Assembly: GCA_021648585.1 (NCBI GenBank)
Contig: JAKISM010000095.1
Location: forward strand, 1-9,439
Direction of reading: 5' to 3'
Length of the DNA: 9,439 nt
DNA from: Devosiaceae bacterium
GTDB taxonomy: Bacteria; Pseudomonadota; Alphaproteobacteria; Rhizobiales; Devosiaceae
Part shown: positions 1 through 5,625 of the stretch, piece by piece
Numbering within the stretch: the stretch's first letter is position 1
How the letters are laid out: each line of letters opens with the position of its first letter
Notes under the pieces: model-generated
What the model was told of the DNA's origin: nothing
Databases searched by the model: none
Seen by the model: only the letters and a program-made list of their open reading frames with translations
Program-made: the position numbers and the translations under genes

Positions 1-33
1 TCCACGCTAATACTGTGCGGGCTGCCTGTTATA

Positions 34-41
34 TTAACCAT
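34..41 (+). promoter_or_regulatory. CtrA-like half-site
   Basis: The exact octamer TTAACCAT lies 92 bp upstream of the ATG at 126. It matches the non-canonical half-site described for CtrA, the cell-cycle response regulator of Alphaproteobacteria. It is interpreted here as a possible binding site because a second, full-type box lies 37 bp further on in the same intergenic region. An eight-base match alone can occur by chance in AT-rich DNA. Confidence 0.4.
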
Positions 42-56
42 AATTCTTTTTATATT

Positions 57-62
57 TTGACG
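57..62 (+). promoter_or_regulatory. Candidate -35 element (TTGACG)
   Basis: TTGACG matches five of six bases of the sigma-70 -35 consensus. With a 17-bp spacer the matching -10 would be the poor TAACAA at 80-85, which falls inside the CtrA-like box at 79-93. If this promoter is used, CtrA binding would be expected to block it. Because the -10 is weak, this is only a suggestion. Confidence 0.25.
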
Positions 63-102
63 ACAGGTACATTTATAGTTAACAATTAGTTAATTACCTG
101 TC
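62..102. repeat. Perfect 8-bp inverted repeat around CtrA-like box
   Basis: GACAGGTA at 62-69 is the exact reverse complement of TACCTGTC at 95-102. The arms start 33 bp apart, about three helical turns, and they enclose the full CtrA-like box. They could be paired half-sites for a regulator binding cooperatively. They could also form an RNA stem with a 25-nt loop if transcription starts upstream. The location just before a gene start favours a regulatory role, but no known operator is recognised. Confidence 0.5.
79..93 (+). promoter_or_regulatory. Full CtrA-like box TTAA-N7-TTAA
   Basis: TTAA at 79-82 and TTAA at 90-93 are separated by exactly seven bases, the spacing of the canonical CtrA recognition sequence. 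The box is 32 bp upstream of the ATG at 126. In Caulobacter-type promoters such a box often overlaps the -35 of an activated promoter, or covers a promoter that CtrA represses. Both remain possible here, because no clear -10 is visible on either side. Confidence 0.5.
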
Positions 103-125
103 CCATTTTGGTGCGAAAGAGAATT

Positions 126-563
126 ATGAGATTTATTAAAAATACTGCCCTTTTTAGCGTTTTTTTTGTAGCCGCTTTTGCTATTCCAACTAGCATAAAT
201 GTACTTGCTAAAGTTACTAGCGCTCAAGAGACGCCAAAATTTGAGCAACTATTAAAAATTGAAAATAAAGAATATAAGATAGAATATGATAATTCTATTT
301 CTATGAAACCAATAGGGCAGATATCTGTTAGAAAAATTGCTTATGGCAAAGAAAGCACTGTAAATATTATTACAACAAGCAGTGGAACATATTCTTCTGA
401 TTCTTTAACTTCACGAAATGTAAGATATCAGGGAGTTTTTGTGCAAGAGGTTCAAAAAGATCCACCCAAAAAGAATATTGTTTGGATATTGGATAAAGCT
501 TGGGTAGTAACACCAGTTGCATCTGCCAATTCTTTTATGTCGATTATTAGGGCAGCAAATTAA
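126..563 (+). CDS. Small secreted protein of unknown function
   Basis: I do not recognise this family. From the ATG at 126 it is 145 residues long and starts with a clear Sec signal peptide: MRFIK, a hydrophobic stretch at about residues 8-20, and possible cleavage after VLA (residue 28) or TSA (residue 32). The mature part is about 115 residues, polar, rich in Lys, Ser, Thr and Val, and has no cysteine and no further membrane segment. The alternation of residues suggests beta strands. It is therefore probably periplasmic or exported. The frame is also open from TTG 108 and GTG 111, but ATG 126 gives the canonical signal-peptide start, follows an AAGAGA-like ribosome-binding sequence, and keeps the upstream inverted repeat clear of coding sequence. 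The gene converges on the cell wall hydrolase with a 10-bp gap. Its upstream region carries two CtrA-like boxes, hinting at cell-cycle control. Confidence 0.75.
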   Translation: MRFIKNTALFSVFFVAAFAIPTSINVLAKVTSAQETPKFEQLLKIENKEYKIEYDNSISMKPIGQISVRKIAYGKESTVNIITTSSGTYSSDSLTSRNVRYQGVFVQEVQKDPPKKNIVWILDKAWVVTPVASANSFMSIIRAAN

Positions 564-573
564 CAAACATCAA

Positions 574-1599
574 CTAAGACCAGAGCCAACCCTTCTTAAA
601 GCGATAGAATTTATGAATGCCGATTTGTGTTAGCTTGTCCATTTTTGAAGCCCAACGAGGCCTAACATAAGTAGCATGATAATGAGTTGCATTGGCTACT
701 TCAGTTAGATAAATCTCTCCATTCGTTACTTTTTTAGCAATTTCTATTGACTGTGTCCAAGCAGCTTTTTCATTTACACGATCTCTAATTCCATCACATG
801 CAAAAGAAAACTGACAAGCATTGCGTTTGTTTTGATTTTGATAAACAACGCCACAAATTGAGCTAGGATAAAGTTTATTTTTAACTCGATTAATAATAAC
901 TTGAGCTACACCCACTTGCCCACGATAAGGCTCACCTCTTGCTTCAAAATAAATAGCAGTTGCTAAACATTGAATTTGCTTTTTCGATACTGAAATTGCT
1001 GTTGGACTAGTAGATTTTGTAATAGGAGCATTGGCACGAACATAGGCTAGCCTTTTAGAAATTGTAAGTGGAGTTGGCATGTTTTGTGAAGTGGCATCTG
1101 CTTTATCAATAGCCTTGAGCGCCGCTGACATTAGAATAATGTCTGAAGAGCCTACAGAAATTTGTTTTATTACATCAGTAGTTGATGAATTAATATTTGC
1201 TACTCTTATTGTAGCAGCATCTAATTTTTTTGATTTTTCTCGAAGTGTTGCAATTTGTGTGCGAGCAGCTTCAAACCTTTTAGCAAAATCTAATATTTCG
1301 TTCTGCGGCCTTTGCCTATCCATTTTTATCGAACGGTTTGGACCAGAAAAAACTTTTGAAGAAAAGATATTAGAGATAGAGCTCGTAATAATTGGATCAT
1401 TAGCATTAAATGAAAGAGAAGCGTTCATTTTTGGATAGAGTAATTGCGAAAAATTTTGCTCATCAGGATTTTTTACACCATTTGTTGCGCTTAGATAGAA
1501 AAACCCAACAAAAAACAAAGCAACAAAATTGCGAAAAGCAAAAAGCTTATTTTTAGCTATTCCAGCTTTATATACCCAATTAAAATAGGCCATACTCAT
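574..1599 (-). CDS. Membrane-anchored cell wall hydrolase, SleB/CwlJ family
   Basis: This protein probably cleaves peptidoglycan glycan strands at the periplasmic face of the inner membrane. The C-terminal domain, about residues 211-332, is the SleB/CwlJ-type Hydrolase_2 fold. The diagnostic motif YFEARGEP (217-224) contains E219, which by family comparison is the catalytic glutamate of these lytic transglycosylases. It is followed by QVGVAQVIINRV (228-239), the CQFSFACDG signature (262-270), and a C-terminal HYHATYVRPRW stretch (306-316). The N-terminus has basic residues followed by one hydrophobic segment (about 24-37), so it is a signal anchor or uncleaved signal. Residues 101-137 look like a charged helix or coiled coil, and 170-205 is a Thr/Ser/Pro-rich linker. 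Family members in Alphaproteobacteria act in vegetative cell wall remodelling, not spore germination, and no spore genes are present here. ATG at 1593 (residue 3) is an alternative start. Confidence 0.88.
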   Translation of the reverse strand: MSMAYFNWVYKAGIAKNKLFAFRNFVALFFVGFFYLSATNGVKNPDEQNFSQLLYPKMNASLSFNANDPIITSSISNIFSSKVFSGPNRSIKMDRQRPQNEILDFAKRFEAARTQIATLREKSKKLDAATIRVANINSSTTDVIKQISVGSSDIILMSAALKAIDKADATSQNMPTPLTISKRLAYVRANAPITKSTSPTAISVSKKQIQCLATAIYFEARGEPYRGQVGVAQVIINRVKNKLYPSSICGVVYQNQNKRNACQFSFACDGIRDRVNEKAAWTQSIEIAKKVTNGEIYLTEVANATHYHATYVRPRWASKMDKLTQIGIHKFYRFKKGWLWS

Positions 1600-1651
1600 T
1601 TACTCACTACTAAATACTCAATACCCAATATCATTTACGCAATATATTTGG

Positions 1652-1681
1652 GTGCAAAAATGGTTAACTTACCCTTTGCAC
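1652..1681. repeat. 7-bp inverted repeat around CtrA half-site
   Basis: GTGCAAA at 1652-1658 and TTTGCAC at 1675-1681 are perfect reverse complements with a 16-bp spacer. The spacer contains the CtrA-like half-site at 1660-1667. The layout mirrors the one upstream of the small secreted gene at the left end, although the arm sequences differ. If transcription starts near 1679, the repeat would sit in the 5' untranslated RNA of the hydrolase mRNA. A seven-base repeat at this spacing is not very improbable by chance. Confidence 0.35.
1660..1667 (-). promoter_or_regulatory. CtrA-like half-site upstream of cell wall hydrolase
   Basis: Read on the minus strand this is the exact octamer TTAACCAT, identical to the site at 34-41 and oriented toward the hydrolase gene, whose start is 60 bp away. 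Cell wall remodelling genes are typical CtrA targets in Alphaproteobacteria, which makes the match more credible than an isolated hit. If the -10 at 1686-1691 is used, the site is just downstream of the transcription start, a position that would suit repression. Confidence 0.4.
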
Positions 1682-1685
1682 GAGC

Positions 1686-1691
1686 ATTATA
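1686..1691 (-). promoter_or_regulatory. Candidate -10 (TATAAT) for the cell wall hydrolase
   Basis: The minus strand reads an exact TATAAT here, within the 179-bp gap between the PPDK-like gene and the hydrolase. The expected -35 position (about 1709-1714) reads ACCAGA, a poor match, so activator dependence or a chance AT-rich match is possible. A start near 1679 would give an 80-nt leader. An independent promoter is plausible because the gap upstream of the hydrolase is long compared with the other same-strand gaps in this window. Confidence 0.35.
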
Positions 1692-1724
1692 AAAAATTAA
1701 CGTTGATATCTGGTAAACAAAATA

Positions 1725-1737
1725 AATAAGTCTTATT
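1725..1737. repeat. 13-bp palindrome AATAAG-T-CTTATT
   Basis: A perfect six-base inverted repeat with a single central base lies between the end of the PPDK-like gene and the candidate hydrolase promoter. It could be an operator for a dimeric regulator. It has no following T-run and too short a loop for an intrinsic terminator. AT-rich composition makes a chance origin possible. Confidence 0.25.
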
Positions 1738-1778
1738 AACGATGAAATATTGTCTATAATTTGGAAATTTTGTGGCAA

Positions 1779-4067
1779 TTATTTTTGTGCTTGCGCTAGG
1801 GCAAGACGTGCAACTGGCACACGATATGGAGCGCAACTAATATAATCAACACCAAGGCTTGCAAAAAATTCGATCGATGCAGGATCTCCTGCATGTTCTC
1901 CACATATCCCTATTTTTAATTCAGGATTAGCCTTTTTGCCACGCTCAATGGCAATTTTTATTAATTCGCCAACTCCAGACCTATCAATAGTTGCAAAAGG
2001 GTCATTATCATAAATGCCTTCACGCCTATATGCTGCCAAAAATGATGGTGCATCATCACGAGATATTCCAAAACAAGTTTGGGTTAAATCATTTGTGCCA
2101 AACGAGAAAAAATCTACCATAGGGGCGATTTCACCTGCTCGTAATGCAGCACGTGGCAACTCAATCATTGTACCAAAAGAATATTTCACACCAAACTCTT
2201 CTGCTTTCTCTTTATCCGATATCGCCTTTATTTTAGATCTTAGCCAACTCACCTCTCTTGCAGAAGCAACAAAAGGAACCATAATTTCGAGATTAACTGG
2301 GATAGATGTTTCATGCGCTGAAGTTTTTGCACCAGCAAAAAGAGCATTAATTTGCATTTGCAATATTTCAGGGTGAGATATTGCTAATCTACAACCTCTA
2401 TTTCCAAGCATTGGGTTAACTTCACCAAGCCTTTCAAGTCGTGATTGCAATTCATCAACGCTAAGAGAAAGCGAGATAGCCGTGTCAGCAATATCTTGTT
2501 TGGTCTTTGGCAAAAATTCATGCAAGGGAGGATCAAACAAGCGAACAGTTACTGGTTTTCCAGCCATTGTTGAAAATAAATCAGCATAATCACCACTTTG
2601 GAAATCAACTAGACCCTTAAGAGCAATTTTGCGGTCATTATCATCTTCACTAAGAATAAGACGGCGAAGGGCTGTCATTCGCTCAGGGGTAAAAAACATA
2701 TGTTCTGAGCGAGCAAGGCCAATTCCCTCAGCGCCAAAACTAAGTGCTGTTTTCGCTGATTCTACTGTTTCAACGTTGGCTCGAACAGAAATTGTACGAC
2801 TGGCATCAGACCAATTTAGTAATTTAGTAATTGCCCCACCCATATCAGGCTGCAATAGAGGCAACTGCCCCACAAAAATACGGCCATCTGCCCCATCAAT
2901 AGTAATCCAATCGCCTGCTCTAAAAACCCTATCATCAATTTTGCAAGTTAACTGTTTCATATCAACTTCAAGGAAACCAGCACCAGCAACACACGGTTTG
3001 GCCGCAACACGAGCAATAATTGCCGCATGAGAATTATTACCTCCACGTGAAGTAAGAATTCCTGTTGCTGCCATCATGCCATCAATATCGCTAGGCCCTG
3101 TTTCTGTAGCAACAAGGATAGTGTTTACTCCTCTGGCATGAAGCCTAATTGCATCATCAGATCTAAAAACTATTCTACCACTGGCAGCGCCTGGTGAAAC
3201 ACCTGCACCAACACCGATAGGCTTAAGGTTTATATCTCTTGCTAAGCGGGGGTGTAAGAGCGATGGAATATGTTCAACATCTATTCGCATAACAGCTTCT
3301 CGTGGCGACCAATATCCAGCCTCAACCCTATCAACCGCTGCTTCTAATTTTGCTGCAATGCTTGCCTCTATTGTTCTTGCTGATAGAAATTTTAATCCAT
3401 CTTTTTCTAAACTAACTAAGCACAACATATGGTGGCCTGCTATTTTATCTACTATTCGTGCAATTTCAGTAGCGCTTTTTGGTAAATCTTGTTGCGCTTC
3501 ACCTAAAATTGAAAGAGGGACTATTTTCCCCGTTTGTAAATTACGAGAATAAAATTCAACTAATTGCGGTTTAGCCATTGCTTGAATTATTACTATTTGC
3601 CTATCTAACTCGCCGACCTCTAAATCATCTGACCAAAGCGTGCTAGTAACTCCATAAGAGTTAAATGCAAAATCTATTGCTTTTACTAAAGCGCTATTTA
3701 TATCAACAGCTTCACTTACACTTGCTGGCGGTTTAATATTGGTTTTGGCATGCATAAGGCCAACATTATGATTTAGCGCAGAAGTGCGAACAGCAAGCAT
3801 TGGCGGGGTCTTGCCTTTTTCAACGAGCTTAAGCAGAGTTTTAACCCAAATATTTCTAAGAGAATAATTTATGCCCTTTTGCTCAGCCTTTAGTGCTAAC
3901 CAAGCTTGGCGAGTAATGCAAATTGTTGGAATAGTATCTATCCCAGCTTTAGCAATTTCAGCAATCCAGCGAGCTTTACCTGTTAAAAGATTTTGTTGCT
4001 CCGCACTAATTTTACAAAAACCAGTTGCAGATGAAATAGCAAAAATTTGTTCTTCAATATGCACCAT
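1779..4067 (-). CDS. PPDK-like PEP-binding protein with reduced ATP-grasp domain
   Basis: Related to pyruvate phosphate dikinase, which interconverts pyruvate + ATP + Pi and PEP + AMP + PPi. The protein has 762 residues against about 870-890 for usual bacterial PPDK. The phosphohistidine domain (about 285-400) has GILTSRGGNNSHAA (337-350) with catalytic H347. The PEP/pyruvate barrel (about 425-760) has R453 (SEHMFF), R509 (FDPPLHEF), R557 (GNRGCRL), E636, N659-D660 (GTNDLTQ) and C722 (GICGEH). These align with clostridial PPDK R561, R617, R665, E745, N768-D769 and C831 at a constant offset of 108-109. The missing length is therefore in the N-terminal ATP-grasp half, between R94 (PPDK R92) and R231 (PPDK R337). 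K31 matches K22, but the position of E323 appears to be leucine (L220). It may be an enzyme with altered phosphoryl donor use or a PEP-binding regulator. The regulatory Thr before Ser-His is Asn345. True PPDK activity is doubtful. Confidence 0.85.
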   Translation of the reverse strand: MVHIEEQIFAISSATGFCKISAEQQNLLTGKARWIAEIAKAGIDTIPTICITRQAWLALKAEQKGINYSLRNIWVKTLLKLVEKGKTPPMLAVRTSALNHNVGLMHAKTNIKPPASVSEAVDINSALVKAIDFAFNSYGVTSTLWSDDLEVGELDRQIVIIQAMAKPQLVEFYSRNLQTGKIVPLSILGEAQQDLPKSATEIARIVDKIAGHHMLCLVSLEKDGLKFLSARTIEASIAAKLEAAVDRVEAGYWSPREAVMRIDVEHIPSLLHPRLARDINLKPIGVGAGVSPGAASGRIVFRSDDAIRLHARGVNTILVATETGPSDIDGMMAATGILTSRGGNNSHAAIIARVAAKPCVAGAGFLEVDMKQLTCKIDDRVFRAGDWITIDGADGRIFVGQLPLLQPDMGGAITKLLNWSDASRTISVRANVETVESAKTALSFGAEGIGLARSEHMFFTPERMTALRRLILSEDDNDRKIALKGLVDFQSGDYADLFSTMAGKPVTVRLFDPPLHEFLPKTKQDIADTAISLSLSVDELQSRLERLGEVNPMLGNRGCRLAISHPEILQMQINALFAGAKTSAHETSIPVNLEIMVPFVASAREVSWLRSKIKAISDKEKAEEFGVKYSFGTMIELPRAALRAGEIAPMVDFFSFGTNDLTQTCFGISRDDAPSFLAAYRREGIYDNDPFATIDRSGVGELIKIAIERGKKANPELKIGICGEHAGDPASIEFFASLGVDYISCAPYRVPVARLALAQAQK

Positions 4068-4228
4068 AATTTTTTAAAACTTAATCCTTAAGCACCATTT
4101 ATTGGGTATTATCTATATTTCTCAATGTTACATATATTAGTGCATCATTTTTATCATTCATTGAAGAGTTTTTTTATAAATTATTTTCTTACTTGACTAA
4201 ATGAGATTGTAACAGCATCAAGTTATCT
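4068..4228. promoter_or_regulatory. Divergent intergenic region, PPDK-like gene / ispH
   Basis: This 161-bp AT-rich region must hold the promoters of two divergent transcripts. On the plus strand a TATAAA at 4175-4180 with a TTATCA 18 bp upstream (4151-4156) is the best candidate for ispH, giving a leader of about 40 nt. On the minus strand a TTGAGA-like hexamer near 4120-4125 could serve the PPDK-like gene, but no convincing -10 accompanies it. I see no CtrA-type box, riboswitch or strong inverted repeat. Neither gene has a strong Shine-Dalgarno sequence. Confidence 0.3.
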
Positions 4229-5188
4229 ATGAGCAAATTACCAAACCTTGAAATAATTCTTTGTGCCCCACGTGGTTTTTGCGCTGGCGTTGATAGGGCT
4301 GTGCAAATTGTTGAGTTGGCATTACAAAAATATGGCGCTCCTATCTATGTAAGACACGAGATTGTGCACAATAAATATGTCGTTGATGGATTAAAAAACA
4401 AGGGCGCAATTTTTGTTGAAGAACTAGACGAGGTAGAGGACACAAAAGCACCCGTTATTTTTTCGGCTCATGGCGTTGCAGAAAGTGTTTTTTTACAAGC
4501 TAAAAAATTCAATATGTTTTACCTTGATGCCACCTGCCCGCTTGTTTCAAAAGTGCATCTTGAAGCACAAAAATTACACCTTCAAGGCTACGAAATCATT
4601 CTCATTGGCCATAAAGGACACCCAGAAGTTGAAGGCACTATGGGACAGTTACCCAACGGAGCAATATCTTTGGTCACAGATTCTTTTGACGCTGAAAATA
4701 TCGTTGTTAAAAACCCTGATAGAGTAGCTTATGTAACACAAACTACTTTATCTCTTGATGATACTGCAATGATTATAGGCACTCTAAAAAAACGCTTTAA
4801 GCATCTTAAAGAACAAAAAAAGCAAGATATTTGTTATGCTACAACCAATAGGCAAGAGGCTGTAAAACAAGTCGCTCCAAATGTTGATGCGATGCTTGTT
4901 GTTGGCGCTCCAAATTCTTCAAATTCTATGCGCCTAGTTGAAGTTGCCGAGAGAGCTGGTTGTAAAAAATCTATTCTTATTCAGCGAGCATCAGATATTG
5001 ATTGGCAAGATTTTACAGATATTAATAGTATAGGAATTAGCGCTGGAGCTTCAGCCCCTGAGGTTTTGGTTGATGAAATTATTACATCATTTAAATTGCG
5101 CTATAATATCTCAGTAGCAACCCAAAAATTTGCTGATGAAAATATATCATTTAACCTACCAAAAGAATTACGAGAACAAGCTAAATGA
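4229..5188 (+). CDS. ispH: 4-hydroxy-3-methylbut-2-enyl diphosphate reductase
   Basis: IspH (LytB) catalyses the last step of the MEP isoprenoid pathway, reducing HMBPP to IPP and DMAPP with a cytosolic [4Fe-4S] enzyme. The 319 residues match the usual length. The three cluster cysteines are visible: C18 in APRGFCAGVDRA, C103 in DATCPLVSKVH and C202 in ICYATTNRQ. Substrate-binding residues of the family are also present: H47 in the VRHEIVHNKYVV stretch, H81 in FSAHGV, H131 and the catalytic glutamate E133 in GHPEVEGTMG, and the SNS triplet at 231-233. The start at 4229 gives the standard N-terminus just before the first cysteine motif, although its ribosome-binding site is weak. It is the first gene of a two-gene unit with rnhA. 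The downstream frame starts inside its stop codon (ATGA), so translation is probably coupled. Electrons usually come from ferredoxin or flavodoxin, not encoded here. Confidence 0.97.
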   Translation: MSKLPNLEIILCAPRGFCAGVDRAVQIVELALQKYGAPIYVRHEIVHNKYVVDGLKNKGAIFVEELDEVEDTKAPVIFSAHGVAESVFLQAKKFNMFYLDATCPLVSKVHLEAQKLHLQGYEIILIGHKGHPEVEGTMGQLPNGAISLVTDSFDAENIVVKNPDRVAYVTQTTLSLDDTAMIIGTLKKRFKHLKEQKKQDICYATTNRQEAVKQVAPNVDAMLVVGAPNSSNSMRLVEVAERAGCKKSILIQRASDIDWQDFTDINSIGISAGASAPEVLVDEIITSFKLRYNISVATQKFADENISFNLPKELREQAK

Positions 5189-5625
5189 GCAAATTAGTTA
5201 TCATTCATACAGATGGAGCGTGTTCAGGTAATCCGGGTCCGGGGGGGTGGGGCGCAGTTTTACAATATAATAATCACCTAAAAAAGCTAAAAGGCGGCAC
5301 AAAAGAAACCACCAATAATCGCATGGAATTAACCGCGGCAATTAAGGCGCTTAACACACTAAAACACCCCTGCAATGTCGAGTTACATACCGATAGTAAA
5401 TATGTAAAAGATGGCCTCACTAAATGGATAGAAAATTGGAAAAAAAACGGTTGGAAAACCGCAAATAAAAAACCTGTTAAAAATTCTGAACTTTGGCAAG
5501 AACTTGATATTGCCGTTAAAAACCATACAATTAGTTGGCATTGGGTAAAGGGACATAATGGCAATGAGATGAACGAACTTGCCGATCAATTAGCCAATGA
5601 GGGTATGGAGCGCTTTAAGGACTAA
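5185..5625 (+). CDS. rnhA: Ribonuclease HI
   Basis: RNase HI cuts the RNA strand of RNA-DNA hybrids, removing R-loops and primer remnants in the cytosol. At 146 residues it is a standard single-domain enzyme. The active-site residues fall at exactly the Escherichia coli numbers: D10 in IHTDGACSGNPGPGGWG, E48 in NNRMEL, D70 in HTDSKYV, H124 in KGHNGN and D134 in ELADQLA. The basic handle region (about 80-100) with WIENWKKNGWK is present. The ATG overlaps the ispH stop by four bases. In many Hyphomicrobiales, as I remember, thrB lies between ispH and rnhA; it is absent here. The codons for PGPGGWG form an unusual G-rich tract. The stop codon directly abuts the stop of the convergent ETF-QO gene. 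Confidence 0.97.
   Translation: MSKLVIIHTDGACSGNPGPGGWGAVLQYNNHLKKLKGGTKETTNNRMELTAAIKALNTLKHPCNVELHTDSKYVKDGLTKWIENWKKNGWKTANKKPVKNSELWQELDIAVKNHTISWHWVKGHNGNEMNELADQLANEGMERFKD
5235..5252 (+). other. G-quadruplex-type G-tract in rnhA
   Basis: GGG, a seven-G run (5241-5247) and GGGG are separated by TCC and T, which satisfies the G3+N1-7 four-tract pattern if the G7 run is split. It encodes PGPGGW of RNase HI at codons 17-22 and stands out strongly in AT-rich surroundings. Whether it folds in DNA or mRNA cannot be told from sequence. The conserved protein motif explains part of it, but the choice of GGG codons is not forced. Confidence 0.4.

Noticed and set aside
108..125. TTG/GTG starts for the small secreted protein
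   Set aside because: ATG 126 gives a normal signal peptide and a plausible ribosome-binding site; the upstream codons would add a poorly placed extra basic stretch. Not fully excluded.
1079..1438. 119-codon open frame on the plus strand
   Set aside because: It lies wholly opposite the cell wall hydrolase, has no recognisable domain, and its composition follows the antisense of the linker region.
1738..1778. Possible intrinsic terminator after the PPDK-like gene
   Set aside because: Only weak AT-only pairing (ATAATT/AATTAT) with no GC-rich stem followed by a T-run.
2014..3030. Open frames of 120 and 133 codons on the plus strand
   Set aside because: Both are antisense to the strongly conserved PEP/pyruvate and phosphohistidine regions of the PPDK-like gene; no family features or ribosome-binding sites.
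4193..4198. TTGACT as -35 of ispH
   Set aside because: The correctly spaced -10 would be CATCAA-like, and the transcript would start nearly at the ATG; the TATAAA at 4175-4180 is a better candidate.
5274..5589. Minus-strand open frames opposite rnhA
   Set aside because: They are shadows of rnhA, whose active-site residues match at every position, and their hydrophobic look comes from antisense Lys codons.
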